The notes below the pieces were generated by a model. It did no database searches, was not told the DNA's origin, and was given only the letters and a program-made list of their open reading frames with translations. 64,000 bases of DNA, taken from positions 7,442,501-7,506,500 of the forward strand of contig NC_134960.1 of NCBI RefSeq assembly GCF_965638725.1, read 5' to 3'. Below, piece after piece: positions 13,036 through 21,533 of this stretch; the stretch's first letter is position 1; each line of letters begins with the position of its first letter. The stretch is from Aptenodytes patagonicus. Lineage: Eukaryota; Chordata; Aves; Sphenisciformes; Spheniscidae. The position numbers were made by a program, and so were the translations under genes.

Positions 13036-14679
13036 TTTATAGATGAACCCCTAAAAATATTCCCTATGGAGGGAAATGTGCTGTAATACTTAAATTTAGT
13101 GTTTTTTTCCCATGACAGCTGAAGTGATCTAGCAGCAAACTACTAGCAAGGGCAGTCCAGCCTCCCCTCTCCTTTGTTTCAGACCTTACGATCCTTGGGT
13201 AAGTCAAATAGCTTCAGTTAAAATCCAATAGGGAAACAAAAGCATCGAGAGAAATGTTCTGCCAGGTCAGCCAGCTGAACTGACTCCCTAGCTGCCTTGA
13301 TAGAATATAAGGAAAGTGGTGAGAACACAGGGCCACGGAAAAAAGTGACACATCCACATTATTTGAGACTGGCTTTGCCGTAATGGTTAACTTTTGCAGG
13401 CATTTGAAACATTGTCCACAAGACCCCGCAAGTTGAAAACAGCTCTTGCAGTCAATACTGACTAAGAGCTGAAAACTATTGGAGGCACTAATCAATTCAG
13501 AGCATGTTTCTCTCTCTGCTTTAAATAGCAATGTTATTTGATTAAAGCTATGATTTTAAACAATTTCTAAGAAGTATTGAGAGCTTGCTCAAATGACACA
13601 AATTGCAGATTTTAAATGTTCTGTTAGGTCAGTCTATTGAAACAATGCAGATCTATTGCACACACACATCAGTATCAGCTCAACTCTTTCTTGTATCAGT
13701 TTAATTCCTGCTGGTGTAAATCCCTGATTTAATTTACTGACTGGGAATTAAATCAGCATGAACTGGTTTCAATGCATCTGTGCTGGGTATTTGTGATGAT
13801 CAAACCAGACCAGTTTAGAACAACGTCACTGGATTAGAAAGCTCCACTGACAGAAACAAGCTCTTAAGAGATGCAATATAATAATCTTGGACACTAAAGA
13901 ACAGTACATGCAGTGAGTGGGCAGCCCTCTCCTCCCACTTCATTCTTTTCCACTCAAATTGAACCCTGTCTGCAAAAACATTTCACAGTCAGGAAAGAGT
14001 TTTGTACATGTCCTCATAGTGTTGGGACTTTAGGAAAATCGACAGGCTGCAACAATCAGGCTGTCTTTGGGATAGATGTCCCGTTGGTCAGGGGTTGTGT
14101 GCACCTGGAGCTATTCTGAAACCCAACATTTTATGTCCATGAGGATAGCATGGTGCTGCTTTTTTTCCATCCTCCAGTTTAGTGGAGGATTAACGGCGAT
14201 ATCAACAGAATCAGATGTTGGAGGTCCTTGTGCTAACAACCAACTGCCTGCATCACGTACCCACAGGGGTCTTTGTGTCCCATCACCCTCCCTGGTATTG
14301 TTGGGGGCCACCACTCTCTCTGGTCAGCTGGTGAATGTCTTTGGGATTTGTTTTCATACATGATATGCTCTGGCAAACTCTAGGTTCACCTGGGAATGGC
14401 ACAGAGGCTGTGTTCTACCTCTCCACTACAACCATGGCTGGGATCACATGGGCTTTGCAGAGCAGCTAAAGGGTCCCACACAGAAATGGTGCTGGCTGTA
14501 TGTGGTCCTGCTGCTTCTCTGATATGAGGGGTTTGCTGAAGCTAGACCTGCAGGTCTTTCCTACTTTGTGCTTCCCAGGAAGCAGCCTGTTTTACGGGGA
14601 GAGCTGGAACAAGCTCAGACCTCTCTCTTCAGCATTTCATTCACCTGGTATATACCTAGCCTACTCACACCAGGCAAGG

Positions 14680-14813
14680 CTACTGCACGGTCTTCTCCCC
14701 AAGGTAGGAAGCGTTCTTTCCAGTCTTCTTTAGGGTTTCCAATAGGGTGTCAACATTGTGCTCCGAGTCGATGCACACCTTCTTGTTGGGCAGGTCAATA
14801 TCAAACTGGACAC
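14680..14813 (-). CDS. ATOX1: ATOX1 exon 3, coding part to the stop
   Basis: The acceptor CTTGTAG precedes 14813. The exon completes Gly28 and encodes the second half of the HMA domain, including DIDLPNKKVC and TLKKTGK, to a TAG at 14680-14682. A GTGAGT at 14668-14663 may be the real end of this exon, making the rest of the 3'UTR a separate exon to the left. Confidence 0.95.
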
Positions 14814-17459
14814 CTACAAGGAAAGGAAAAAAATTTTGTACGGCTAGAAGCAGCCAAATGGTGTGAGCACGGGGAAAGCTCACCTTCATACATTTGTGCT
14901 CCCAAGGCCATCAGTCAAATGTACGTGTGCCTCCTGCCAGCAAACCCTGATACCACCACCAGCCAGCAAAACCAACCTGGTGTCCTGCCAGCAACAGTAC
15001 GAAGGAAGCCAGATCTCCTATAGATCTGCATCGGGCACCACAGTTTCTCAACTGCTTTAATCTGTTCACCTCACCTTGGATTAACACAATCACTCACACA
15101 ATAACCAGAATGAGCTGAGCTTAAACCAACCACTGTAATCTCCAACCAGCTCAACCTGTGCTGTGGTTTAGCATGGATAGGCACTAACGAGGGAGTTAGT
15201 GTAGGGGTTAGGACAGGGTCAGGACAGGTTTCCTCAGTGGTGCTACTAGCTAACAGCTGTAAGTAGGAGGAGGGAAAAGACATTTTCCCATGTGGATTTC
15301 CCAGTGGCTAGTAAGGGTGAGCCACTCTCAGCCCAGTGAAAGGAACTGGATATGAAGTCTCTATCCAGCCACGTGTTTTCACAAAACTTTTAGGTATGTA
15401 TCAGCTTTGAGAGCTCTGCCACATCGTCACATGAGGCTGATAATGGCCAGCATGTTGAAGAGTGATGGAGGTGCTGAAAACCACACACAAAGGCAGTGGG
15501 ATCACCACAGCCTGGTAACAGGGTCTCGGAAGAAGTTGCAAGGCCTTCGCCTTGGTGACTGAAAGCTGTTCTCACTCGGTGAGGACAGGGGAGCAGGATG
15601 CCATGTCCTCACAGCCGGTGAGTGCAGGCTAGATCCTTCTCTCTTAGTAAAGCATAAAGGAGGCATGGGTTATAATTTTCCAGGTGGTATTAAAAACAGG
15701 CTATGCAGGCAACCACCAAACGCTCTGCTCAGCAGCTCTTCACGGTGACTGCTGATGACACATCTAGGGAAGCACCACAGATACCCCAGGCCTCCTTGGG
15801 AACAACGCCTGGCAGGATATTCACCTCCCTTCCTTCTGGCAGCCTGAGCAGAGGTCTACCAGTGTCGTTCCTAGGGGGTTCAGGATGAGGCCCTGGTGAT
15901 TCAGAGACACCTGCAGCCATGGCAGCTCCTCCCTCCCTTGACATTTCTCCAAGGGTCACACAAGTCCTGCTAAGAACCAGCAACTCGTTACTGACTAAGC
16001 AGCAGGCTCGGAGCAGAGCGGGGAGCAGAGGTTTCCAATCAGCCACTTTCAGCTTTTACCCAGAGCGCTACCCTTGCAAGACGGAAGATCCCAGGGCACT
16101 GACATCCTGCCCCGGAGCTGGCGTTGCTTCGGCGAGCTGGCTGTCACACACCCAGCACTGACTCACCTCCCAGCCTGTGCAGGACACGGGTGACCGCATT
16201 GGAGCAGCCTTCACAGGTCATGTCCACAAAGAACTCGTGTTTCTGAAAAGAGGCAGATGGGGGGGTCAGGGAGGATGCAGCCGGCAGCACACCACGAGCA
16301 CTTGTCCTCCACACTTGCCTTTTTCCTCGGGGAGGTGGGTTCAAATCCTCCCCAACCAAAAGGTCCATACATGCCACTAAAGGATCCTCAGCAAACCCGA
16401 GAGCTCTCGCCTTGTGCTGTCCCTCACAGCGTAACAGGGGCCTTTGGAGACTGTCTGGCCCCTACTCAGAGCAGGGCCACCTTCAGGGCCAGCGCAGGTT
16501 GCCATCTCTGTGGGCCTCTGCTGGACTGACTCCACTTGCCCTGGGGAGCCCAGGAGAAGCAAGTCTCCTGCCTCCAGCTACCCACTGTCCTGATTTCGTC
16601 TGCAAAGTTTTCGGTGCTTGCCCATCCTATTCTTCTTGTGTCTACAAGGCCTCTGGTCCCCAACATAATAAACTCCTAAAAATATTAACAAAACTGAAAC
16701 TTAAGGAACATTAATGCTGTTTTTTCATCCCTTTACTCCACCAGGGCCCCAGTGTTATCTTCACTCCTTGTGAGAGATACTGGGTTGAGATAAACATGCT
16801 TGCCTGTAACACTAATCATCGCGTTCACCCTTTGGCACCAGACGGATCCTAATTTCCTTTTCTTGCACATGCTTTTTACTTTCCTTAAAAAAGAAAAGTA
16901 AAGCTGTTTTTTATTTGTTACTCGCAACCCATATTTCTTTCTATTCAAAACCACCCTTTGCCCCCCACCACTGAGAGGCTAAAACCCTCACAGGCACAAT
17001 TCACCCGGGAAAGGGGTTCGGGAACGGCTGTTCCCATTAGGATCTTTCGGAGCCAGTAGCATTTTCTTGATTTTTATTTTACAAATGCCCTGCGTGCTCT
17101 GGGGGCCGGTGTGCGGGAAGGAGGAATCCGGACGGGGGGGGAGGGGTCCCAGCGCAGCCCCCCACCGCCGGGGCCGTCCTGTGCGCCCAAGCCCCGGTGG
17201 CTGGGGGAGCCCCGCCGGCTCCTCCCGGTGCCCGGGCCCAGGCAGCGCCCTCCCTGCCCCGCCGTCTCCGCTGGCTCTGGGCCCAGCCCCACCACGTCCC
17301 CCGGCCCCACACAGGCCCCTCCCGGCCCCACACGGCCCCCGGCCTGCCCCGATGCCCGACCCAGCCGGGCCCGCGCCGGGGCCCAGGCGCTGTGCGGGGG
17401 GCCTGCCGAGGGCCGCGATGGGGCCGCCCGCGCCCCCCGGACCCGGCACCCACCGGCAT
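14680..17459 (-). CDS. ATOX1: ATOX1 copper chaperone (three coding exons joined)
   Basis: Small cytosolic metallochaperone that binds Cu(I) and delivers it to the P-type ATPases ATP7A and ATP7B at the trans-Golgi. The coding exons, in transcript order, are 17459-17454, 16242-16167 and 14813-14680. They join to 216 nt, or 71 residues plus TAG. The protein has one HMA fold. The metal-binding loop MTCEGC is at residues 10-15 (Cys12 and Cys15 are the ligands), and the conserved Lys60 follows TG. All introns are GT-AG. The known human protein has 68 residues and ends YLGLE; here the end is YLGEKTVQ, three residues longer. Exon 1 encodes only Met-Pro, and the ATG lies in a CpG island. Fourteen bases after the stop codon there is a strong donor-like GTGAGT, so the 3'UTR may continue in a further non-coding exon. 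Identity is certain; the extent of the UTRs is not. Confidence 0.96.
14814..16166 (-). other. ATOX1: ATOX1 intron 2
   Basis: GT-AG intron of 1353 bp between the metal-binding exon and the last coding exon. I see no further exon or mobile element in it. Confidence 0.9.
16167..16242 (-). CDS. ATOX1: ATOX1 exon 2 (metal-binding loop)
   Basis: The acceptor is a pyrimidine-rich tract ending TTTTCAG at 16243-16249 and the donor is GGAG/GTGAGT. The 76-nt exon encodes residues 3-27 plus the first base of Gly28, including Met10-Thr-Cys12-Glu-Gly-Cys15. It is translated in phase 0 from exon 1. Confidence 0.96.
16243..17453 (-). other. ATOX1: ATOX1 intron 1
   Basis: GT-AG intron of 1211 bp. Its first third (17.07-17.45 kb) belongs to the CpG island and carries copies of a CCCCACACGG motif. 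The rest is of normal composition, without a recognisable exon. Confidence 0.9.
17454..17459 (-). CDS. ATOX1: ATOX1 exon 1, coding part (Met-Pro)
   Basis: On the minus strand ATGCCG is followed at once by the donor GTGGGT. It supplies the first two residues, and the frame (phase 0) matches the next exon, which starts with the Lys-His-Glu codons. The ATG is preceded by CTCCGCC, a fair Kozak context. This exon is too short for an ORF search; it was found from the conserved gene structure. Confidence 0.9.
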
Positions 17460-17468
17460 GGCGGAGCG

Positions 17469-17486
17469 CGGCGGCGGCGGCGGCGG
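17469..17486. repeat. (CGG)6 trinucleotide repeat in the ATOX1 5'UTR
   Basis: Six CGG units on the plus strand, reading GCC on the ATOX1 strand. The tract ends ten bases upstream of the ATOX1 ATG, so it is almost surely transcribed into the 5'UTR. Such tracts vary in length and can form stable RNA structure. Confidence 0.9.
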
Positions 17487-17607
17487 CTCTCGGCGCGGAG
17501 GAAGGGGCGGGCCGCGCCCGGCTCCCGAGGGCCGAGGCCGGGCCCTGAGCGCCGGCCCCGCACAGCGCCCCCGGGGCCGCAGAGAGTCCGGCGGCCCCGC
17601 GCAGCCC

Positions 17608-17690
17608 CCGGCCCGGGCAGCCCCACACGGGCCCCGGCCCTGGCAGCCCCACACCGGCCCCGGCCCCACACGGGTCCCAGCCCCACGGGG
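17608..17690. repeat. GC-rich minisatellite-like array upstream of ATOX1
   Basis: Imperfect copies of a unit like CAGCCCCACACGGGCCCCGG follow each other here. Related copies (CCCGGCCCCACACAGG, CCCGGCCCCACACGG) occur at about 17298-17340 inside intron 1. The unit therefore flanks exon 1 on both sides. Confidence 0.65.
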
Positions 17691-17830
17691 AGCCGGGCTT
17701 GCCCCTTCCCGTACACAAGGGCAGCGGCGAGGCAGACGCCGCCCAGCCTCCCCGGGCAGGCAGGACCCCGGCCCCTCTCGGTAACCTCGCGCGGGCAGAA
17801 CCACTGCGGCCGCCTTCGTCTCTAACCCCA

Positions 17831-20269
17831 TAGCTCCACCGAAGACGGCATTTCAGAAGGTTTTGCAAAGTCCCCCGTGGGCCAGGAACCGGGATCAGCT
17901 GCAGAGAAGCCCAGGGAGGGCAGCGAGGTCGGGGACAGCTGCACGGAGAAGGTTTCAGCACACCAGGGGTTTGGGGGCTGGGGGCTTTTGTTTGCGCTGA
18001 CATGAGCTGGCTTAGGCCGTGGGATGCAGGCGCTCAGACACTCTTTGGCCTGTTCTTCACACTGACCAAATTGCTTTTGGTAGCCTTTTGGGGAGGGCGA
18101 TTTGACTCTTAGGAGTATTTGTTGCTGAAACACAGCCCCACTTCTCACGGTTATGCTTCTCTTCCCATTTTTCTGATACTAAAATGCTGCCTCACTCCTC
18201 GTGAGGAGGTGCACTGGGGCTGTGGCTAGACCAATGCCGTCCAGGTTTGGATGAAGCCCGAGGTGGGAGTAAGGCTGAGGCCATCGGAAGGCATGAGATG
18301 CCAGACAGTGTTAAGGAGAAAGCGGTGGAGAAAGTTTGTACCTGGTGTGGATCCCTAACAGCTGCCGGCACCCTGCCTGGTGCTCTGCCTGCCTGCTTTG
18401 CAGGCTAATGATGGGCACAGAGACAAAGTGTCTGCGGGAGGGAGGTGGGAAGAGTCGTAAAGATGGGGCAGGAGGCGTGAGGGTTGGCTGGGCTGCTTCA
18501 GAAAGCTTGTTCCTCTCTGTCTTTTGAGGTTTTGAGATTTACTGGCTTAGGAGAGCTCTGGTAGACTGGATTATTGAATGAGGGAGGTTTGGGGGGGGTC
18601 TCTACTTCAGAGTAGGTTGAGAGAAAGGATGCTGGTCCCTGAAGATGTTTCTGTGTCTGCTTTGGGGTGGTTTGTTGGTTTGTTGTTTTTTTTTTTCCTG
18701 GCTGTTTGGCCCTTTGAAGGAGAATGGGCTCCTTTCTTAAAAACTCTGGTCAAGGTGGAGGAGGCTGTGGTGGGGACCGGGAGCAGCTCGGGTGCTTTGG
18801 CAGGCTGTGGGTAACCAGGAAAGGAGACGGTGCAGTACATCAGGGCTGAGAAGAGCTGGCAGAGCTGTGTGTGGGGTGATACTCCCTGAGCACGTGCTGG
18901 GCTTCAGTATCTTCCTGTTAAGAAGCCTAACCTGTAGCAGGAAAAATAACCGAGGTGTTTCTGGTTATTTGCTACCACATCTCTGGAGCCGCACCTTGGG
19001 ATATCAGCTGGCCTTGGCTAACCCTTCCCCTTGCGCTGAGTTGATACCGAACAGGCCGAGCCCCTGCCGGGAAGGCTGAGCCGAAGATGATGTGAATGCC
19101 TTTCCTAGCGAGCTTGCGTTGCACGGGGGGAGCGAGGGCATTCGTTTTAGTGTGCGCAGGACCCTGTTGTTGCACTGACCTTTTTGTAAAAGAGGAATTA
19201 CCTGTCCCCCTATTGCTCTGGGGAGAGATGCCTGGGGTCCCCCTGGCAGAGTTTATTTTGGACAGCTGTTGTGCTGGGTCACTGGTCTCATGTTTAAGTT
19301 TTGCAAAAGTCTGCGCTACCGATTTATGAACTGGCAGATTGCAATGTGGCTTAGTCTATAAATAGCTGGGGTGTGTGGGGGGAAAGGATATTAATGCTGA
19401 GCATGGCCCCATGCCAGTCCACTGACTGTATCTCTAGCTGCAAGGCATAGCAGGGAGGGTTTTAGGCAGCGTTTAGGGATATGGCAGCGGGGAGGAAGTC
19501 ACTTTTACAGGGTGAAATATATCTCTGATTGCTTCATGTCATACATTTGGGATGGGATATGACACAAACAAATGGAAAGCTATGGCCTTCTGGGAGCTGG
19601 ACGGCTCAGGCCGACTGTCTGCTTCCTTTCCCTCCTGCTCTCCTCGGGCTCCCTGGACCAGCACCTGCTGGTGAGGAAGGATCTGTGAACTCCGAGGCCT
19701 TTCTCCTCCTTTGCAGGACTACTTGGGCCTTGCAGGGTGGGTTAGAAAATTTCCCTGCTTGGCTTGTCTTTCCTCTGGGCTAGATGATCCATCTGCCTGC
19801 TTTGCTCGGAAGTTGTGACGGAGAAGTAGCTGCAGGGGTCTCCCGGCTCTGCCTGGGGTCTCCTGGGGACGGGCAGGGGAAGCCAGCCCGTGTTTCTCTA
19901 GCCTGGAGATGGTGACCGCTGCTTTCCGCCTGGTGCGAGCGCCTGGGCCCGTTTCTGGTGGAGGTGGCCTCGGCTGCAGCCCTGCACGGGGGCCCTTTAG
20001 CGTGAAAAGCTCCTTTAATCCACCCCCACTGGTGGTTTCTCTCAGGTGAGTGGGTCGGTTGTGCCAGGACCGTGAGCGCCCTGGCCTCCGGCTGGGTGAG
20101 CACCTGTGGTGCAGACAAGGCTGTGGCGGGGGGAGGCCGCGGACCGTTCACTGTTACGGGTCTGCGCCCCCCTCCACCCGTGGGGGGCCGGGAATTGGGT
20201 GACCCCGTGCTGGGGGAAGCAGCAGCAGGGCCTCGGCGCACAGCGCCATAGCCCGCCAGCCCCCCCTGC
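17831..20269. other. spacer between divergent ATOX1 and G3BP1
   Basis: Moderately GC-rich DNA with no recognised exon. It contains a T-run near 18.69 kb. It separates the two promoters by about 2.5 kb, so they are divergent neighbours but not a classical bidirectional promoter of less than 1 kb. Confidence 0.7.
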
Positions 20270-20270
20270 C

Positions 20271-20282
20271 GCCGCCATGTTG
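20271..20282 (+). promoter_or_regulatory. YY1-type motif
   Basis: GCCGCCATGTTG matches the extended YY1 consensus (CCGCCATNTTG), common at CpG-island promoters. The ATG inside it is not a supported start codon. Occupancy is inferred. Confidence 0.6.
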
Positions 20283-20300
20283 GGCGCCGTCCACTTCCCT

Positions 20301-20315
20301 CCAGCAGGGGGCGGT
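20301..20315 (+). promoter_or_regulatory. CTCF-binding motif
   Basis: CCAGCAGGGGGCGGT fits every position of the CTCF core consensus CCASYAGRKGGCRSY. It stands about 540 bp upstream of the inferred G3BP1 start, in the spacer between the divergent ATOX1 and G3BP1 promoters, where it could act as a boundary. Binding in cells is not shown by sequence alone. Confidence 0.7.
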
Positions 20316-20844
20316 GCTGGGCGCAGAACGCCGCCCCTCGTGGCGGGCTGCCTGTCCCTTTAAGAACGCCGAAGGTGGCCTGTCCGTCAGGGCCCGCCGC
20401 GCTCTCCCATTGGCCGCCGAGCTCTGTGTCGCACAGAGGGGGCCGCCCCGATCTATAACGGGGTTTACCAGCACCTTCTCAAGGGCGCTGCTGTGCGGCT
20501 CAACCATACTACGGCGTCAGGTCTGGCCCGCCCTTCGCGCCTGGTAGCGCGGGTAGCGTCGTCCTATTGGCTAAAGGGGAAATCCATCGGGTCTCGTTCC
20601 ACCCCGACAGCGAGAGCGCTACTGCCCATTGGTTCTGCTAAGTGTCGGTCACTCTCACGGCCCCGCGGAGCCAGGCCGCATGGTTGGTAAACTGAGCTGC
20701 CTCTCAGCTATGTGCCCGCCTCTTTTCCCGCTGTGGGCCAACTAGCATCCGAGTGAAGGCGACCGCCGTTCTCTGGTTGGCTGAGCCACCTCCCGTTGGG
20801 GTAGGCTGCGCGCCGGATATATCTAGCCGGCGGCAGAGCACGCC

Positions 20845-20924
20845 GTTGCGTGAGGTGCTTCTCGTCCGCCGGGCAGGCCTTTGGTGAAGCGACGCCTCCC
20901 GCTCCCGTCCCGCTCCGCCCGCAG
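20845..20924 (+). other. G3BP1: G3BP1 exon 1 (non-coding 5'UTR)
   Basis: The GC-rich segment ends CCCGCAG/GTGAGG, a good donor, and contains no ATG. It lies just below the promoter, and the next G3BP1 exon carries the start codon, so this is the expected non-coding first exon. The 5' boundary is approximate. Confidence 0.7.
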
Positions 20925-20977
20925 GTGAGGGGGAGGGCCCGCGGCCGCAGGGGGAGCAGGCGGGAGCCACCGGCGGG

Positions 20978-21007
20978 GTCATGTCCTCCCGGGTCATGTC
21001 CTCCCGG
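20978..21007. repeat. perfect 15-bp tandem duplication
   Basis: GTCATGTCCTCCCGG occurs twice without a spacer, at 20978-20992 and 20993-21007, in the first bases of G3BP1 intron 1. Confidence 0.95.
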
Positions 21008-21049
21008 GGATGGCTGCGGGCCGCACGCACCGGGCCCGGCCTGAGGCGC

Positions 21050-21052
<3 letters not shown>

Positions 21053-21082
<30 letters not shown>
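21053..21082. repeat. 30-base C homopolymer
   Basis: An unbroken run of 30 C residues lies about 130 bp inside G3BP1 intron 1. The G-rich complement could form quadruplex structures, and the length is likely to be inaccurate in the assembly. Confidence 0.9.
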
Positions 21083-21083
<1 letters not shown>

Positions 21084-21514
21084 CGGTAGGCCGCGGTCCG
21101 GTGGGGGAGGGGGGCTGCCGGTGCGCCCCCGCGTTCCCGGCGCCGAGGCAGCTCCCGTTGTCCCGGTCCCGCGCGCGAGGCCCGCCCGGTCCCGGCGGCG
21201 CTTTGTGGCGAGCGCCCTCCCGTCCGAGCCCGTGGACGGGCTTTCGCAGCCCCCTGTGGGGCTCTGGAGCGGGGACCTCGCGCGGGAGGAACCGCCTGGT
21301 CCCGCGGCGCCCTCGGAGGCTTCCGAGGCGGGAGCGGGGCGCAGCGGTGCGCTGCTCGGCGAGCAGTTATTTAGAAGGGAGCGTTATTTGTGTGTGGGGG
21401 GATCGGCTCTTCACGGGCCTTCATTGTGCGAGTCGGTACGTGGAGCTGCGAGCTTTGTTCTCGGCTTTACAGGCTCTGGGGTTTTTTCATCTGCTGGGTT
21501 TTTTTTGTGGGTTG

Positions 21515-21533
21515 TTTTTTTTTTTTTTTTTTT
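21515..21533. repeat. 19-base T run
   Basis: T homopolymer in G3BP1 intron 1, following two shorter T runs. No function is evident. Confidence 0.9.

Larger units (their letters stand above)
9272..14660. other. intergenic DNA and probable ATOX1 3' flank
   Basis: No coding exon is recognised. The last part (about 13.7-14.66 kb) is the place to look for a non-coding terminal exon of ATOX1 on the minus strand. ATTAAA hexamers on that strand occur at 13728-13733 and 13700-13705, but neither can be tied to a transcript from sequence alone. Simple repeats are listed separately. Confidence 0.55.
17100..17830 (-). promoter_or_regulatory. ATOX1: ATOX1 CpG-island promoter and 5'UTR
   Basis: This is an extremely GC- and CpG-rich block around the ATOX1 start codon, typical of a housekeeping promoter without a clear TATA box. 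On the minus strand the ATG is preceded by a (GCC)6 tract. Transcription start should lie between about 17.47 and 17.7 kb but cannot be fixed from sequence. Many long overlapping open frames in the block are GC artefacts. Confidence 0.75.
20270..20844 (+). promoter_or_regulatory. G3BP1: G3BP1 CpG-island promoter
   Basis: CpG-rich block directly upstream of the non-coding first exon. It holds three inverted CCAAT boxes (ATTGG at 20409, 20566 and 20628), the binding core of NF-Y, plus a GATATATCTA TATA-like element at 20816-20825. YY1 and CTCF matches lie at its upstream edge and are listed separately. Start of transcription is probably around 20840-20850, about 25-30 bp after the TATA-like element, but this is inferred. 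Confidence 0.75.

Noticed and set aside
16988-18003. Several long overlapping open frames (up to about 309 codons) on both strands
   Set aside because: They lie in the ATOX1 CpG island, where stops are rare in all frames. The translations are Gly/Pro/Ala/Arg-rich and mutually overlapping, and they contradict the well-supported ATOX1 exon 1.
20331-20350. A second CTCF-like sequence (CCCCTCGTGGCGGGC)
   Set aside because: It fails several core positions of the consensus, unlike the match at 20301-20315.
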